From the NCBI GenBank assembly GCA_903923915.1, contig CAIXZI010000365.1, positions 1-6,513 on the forward strand: 6,513 nt of DNA, written 5' to 3'. Every line of letters starts with the position of its first letter. The first letter of the stretch is position 1. Shown piece by piece: positions 5,382 through 6,513 of the stretch. This DNA is from an uncultured Bacteroidota bacterium (lineage in GTDB: Bacteria > Bacteroidota > Bacteroidia > B-17B0 > Aurantibacillaceae). The notes under the pieces are model-generated. The model searched no databases, was not told the origin of the DNA, and saw nothing but the letters and a program-made list of their open reading frames with translations. A program made the translations under genes and the position numbers.

Positions 5382-6464
5382 ATGATCAACATTAAAGACA
5401 TTACAATTACTGATCCTGTTTATAAAGAAAAAACAACCTTTAATTTTATAGAACGCTTTTTTATCAAGATGCTAAATGATAAGCGCGATATGGCGTTTCT
5501 TAAACTTTGCGGCTTAATACTTATTACAACCTTTCCGTTTGCAGTATATCTTTTCATTCCCGGAAATTTAAATTGGTGGCTGGTATTAATTTATTACGCA
5601 TTTAATTTTGGCGTGCTTACTGGTTCTTTTATTTTGATGTTGCACTTAACATCACATCGTCCGTTATTTAAAAAAGAATATAGTTATTTAAACAATTTTA
5701 TTCCTTGGGTAATTGGGCCATTTTTTGGAGAAACACCCGAATCTTATTTTGCGCATCATTTAGGTATGCACCATGCTGAAGAAAACATGCCAACCGATTT
5801 AAGCAGCACAATGAAATACCAACGCGATAGTTTTGCAGGCTTTATGCATTATTATTACGAATTTATAGTTAGAGGCATTTATGACTTAGCAGCTTACCTA
5901 AAAAGAAAAAATCGCATGAAAATTCGCAAGAGTTTTTTAATAGGCGAAATTTCTTTTTGGATTGTAGCCATTGCTCTAATGTTTTTTAATTGGAAAGCAT
6001 CTGTTTTTGTTTTTGTGGTGCCGGTATTTGTAGTGCGTTTTTTAATGCTTGCCGGCAATTGGGGACAACACGCATTTCTTGTTAAAGAAAAACCCAGAAA
6101 CAGTTATACCAATTCTATTAATTGTATTAACGTACGCTACAACCACACTTGTTTTAACGATGGTTATCACATTGTGCATCACTTAAAACCTGCCATGCAT
6201 TGGCTAGAATTACCCGAAGAGTTTTTAAGAAATACCAATAAATATATATCAGAAGATTCGATTATTTTTTACGGTATAGATTTTTTTATGGTGTGGTTTT
6301 ATTTAATGACAAAAAACTACAATGCCTTAGCTAATAAAATGGTTATTGTTAATCCAAACATTACTACTAAAGAACAGGCAATTGCCCTTTTAAAAGAACG
6401 CACACGTCGTATTGATGATTATGTTGCGCCAGCCAGACCTGTGAATTTACAGCCTACGGTATAA
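5382..6464 (+). CDS. Membrane fatty acid desaturase family protein
   Basis: The 360-residue protein carries the three histidine boxes of the membrane desaturase/hydroxylase superfamily: HLTSH (H88-x3-H92), AHHLGMHH (H125, H126, H130, H131) and GYHIVHH (H263, H266, H267), with extra H230 (GQH), H255 and H273 (MHW). Hydrophobic spans lie at about 39-60, 66-88, 188-203, 206-226 and 295-310; the N-terminus (1-35) and the C-terminus after about 312 are polar and cytosolic. Such enzymes use a di-iron centre, O2 and an electron donor to introduce a double bond or hydroxyl into an acyl chain. Substrate and position cannot be read from sequence. It follows the hydroxylase gene by 25 bp, so co-transcription is likely and both may act on the same lipid. 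No terminator is visible after the stop. Confidence 0.85.
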   Translation: MINIKDITITDPVYKEKTTFNFIERFFIKMLNDKRDMAFLKLCGLILITTFPFAVYLFIPGNLNWWLVLIYYAFNFGVLTGSFILMLHLTSHRPLFKKEYSYLNNFIPWVIGPFFGETPESYFAHHLGMHHAEENMPTDLSSTMKYQRDSFAGFMHYYYEFIVRGIYDLAAYLKRKNRMKIRKSFLIGEISFWIVAIALMFFNWKASVFVFVVPVFVVRFLMLAGNWGQHAFLVKEKPRNSYTNSINCINVRYNHTCFNDGYHIVHHLKPAMHWLELPEEFLRNTNKYISEDSIIFYGIDFFMVWFYLMTKNYNALANKMVIVNPNITTKEQAIALLKERTRRIDDYVAPARPVNLQPTV

Positions 6465-6513
6465 TTATTTACTTACCCGTTCGTTTCCGTTTGATAGGCC
6501 CCAGTTAATGCCC
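6465..6513 (-). CDS. Possible C-terminal tail of a convergent gene (15 codons plus stop)
   Basis: On the minus strand one frame reads GINWGLSNGNERVSK and then stops at 6467-6465, directly touching the desaturase stop (6462-6464). The residue mix looks protein-like, and the sequence is slightly richer in G+C than the noncoding DNA elsewhere in the window. A second minus frame is also open, ending ALTGAYQTETNG with a stop at 6475-6473, so the frame cannot be decided from 49 bases. No family was recognised. Confidence 0.3.
   Translation of the reverse strand, partial: GINWGLSNGNERVSK

Overview
The window looks like a chromosomal segment of a Bacteroidota bacterium. The evidence is the AT-rich sequence, three exact matches to the Bacteroidota -7 promoter box TAnnTTTG (649-656, 1544-1551, 2679-2686), the near absence of Shine-Dalgarno sequences, and the gene content: a SPOR-domain secreted protein, a futalosine-pathway menaquinone enzyme and lipid hydroxylase/desaturase genes. 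The intergenic repeats at 2539-2643 also look typical of this phylum. I cannot assign a genus.

Left part (1-1529). On the minus strand lie the N-terminal 72 residues of a DUF1015-family protein, running off the window edge. Directly upstream of it, with stop and start codons touching, is a small exported SPOR-domain protein. Divergent from these, across only 38 bp, is mqnD (1,4-dihydroxy-6-naphthoate synthase), which implies that menaquinone is made by the futalosine route.

Middle (1530-2703). A compact type II toxin-antitoxin pair (59-aa RelB-like antitoxin, 98-aa ParE/RelE toxin, 13-nt overlap) has its own strong near-consensus promoter. A phosphinothricin-acetyltransferase-like GNAT gene follows 3 nt later and is probably co-transcribed. 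The next 179 bp are noncoding and hold a degenerate direct repeat, a small stem-loop and a second repeat-like segment.

Right part (2704-6464). A four-gene plus-strand run encodes an HMG-CoA-synthase-family protein, an enoyl-CoA hydratase-family protein, a fatty acid 2-hydroxylase-like membrane di-metal enzyme and a membrane fatty acid desaturase. The first two resemble the PksG and PksH (ECH1) proteins of polyketide beta-branching cassettes more than primary-metabolism enzymes, yet no ketosynthase, acyl carrier protein or ECH2 is in the window. The inferred theme is synthesis and tailoring of an unusual (branched, hydroxylated or unsaturated) acyl chain, possibly a lipid. This is the most interesting part of the window. 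The hydratase gene lacks an ATG and probably starts at TTG or at a rare codon inside the upstream gene. The last 49 bp may hold the tail of a convergent minus-strand gene whose stop abuts the desaturase stop.

No rRNA, tRNA, CRISPR array, transposase or convincing intrinsic terminator was seen.
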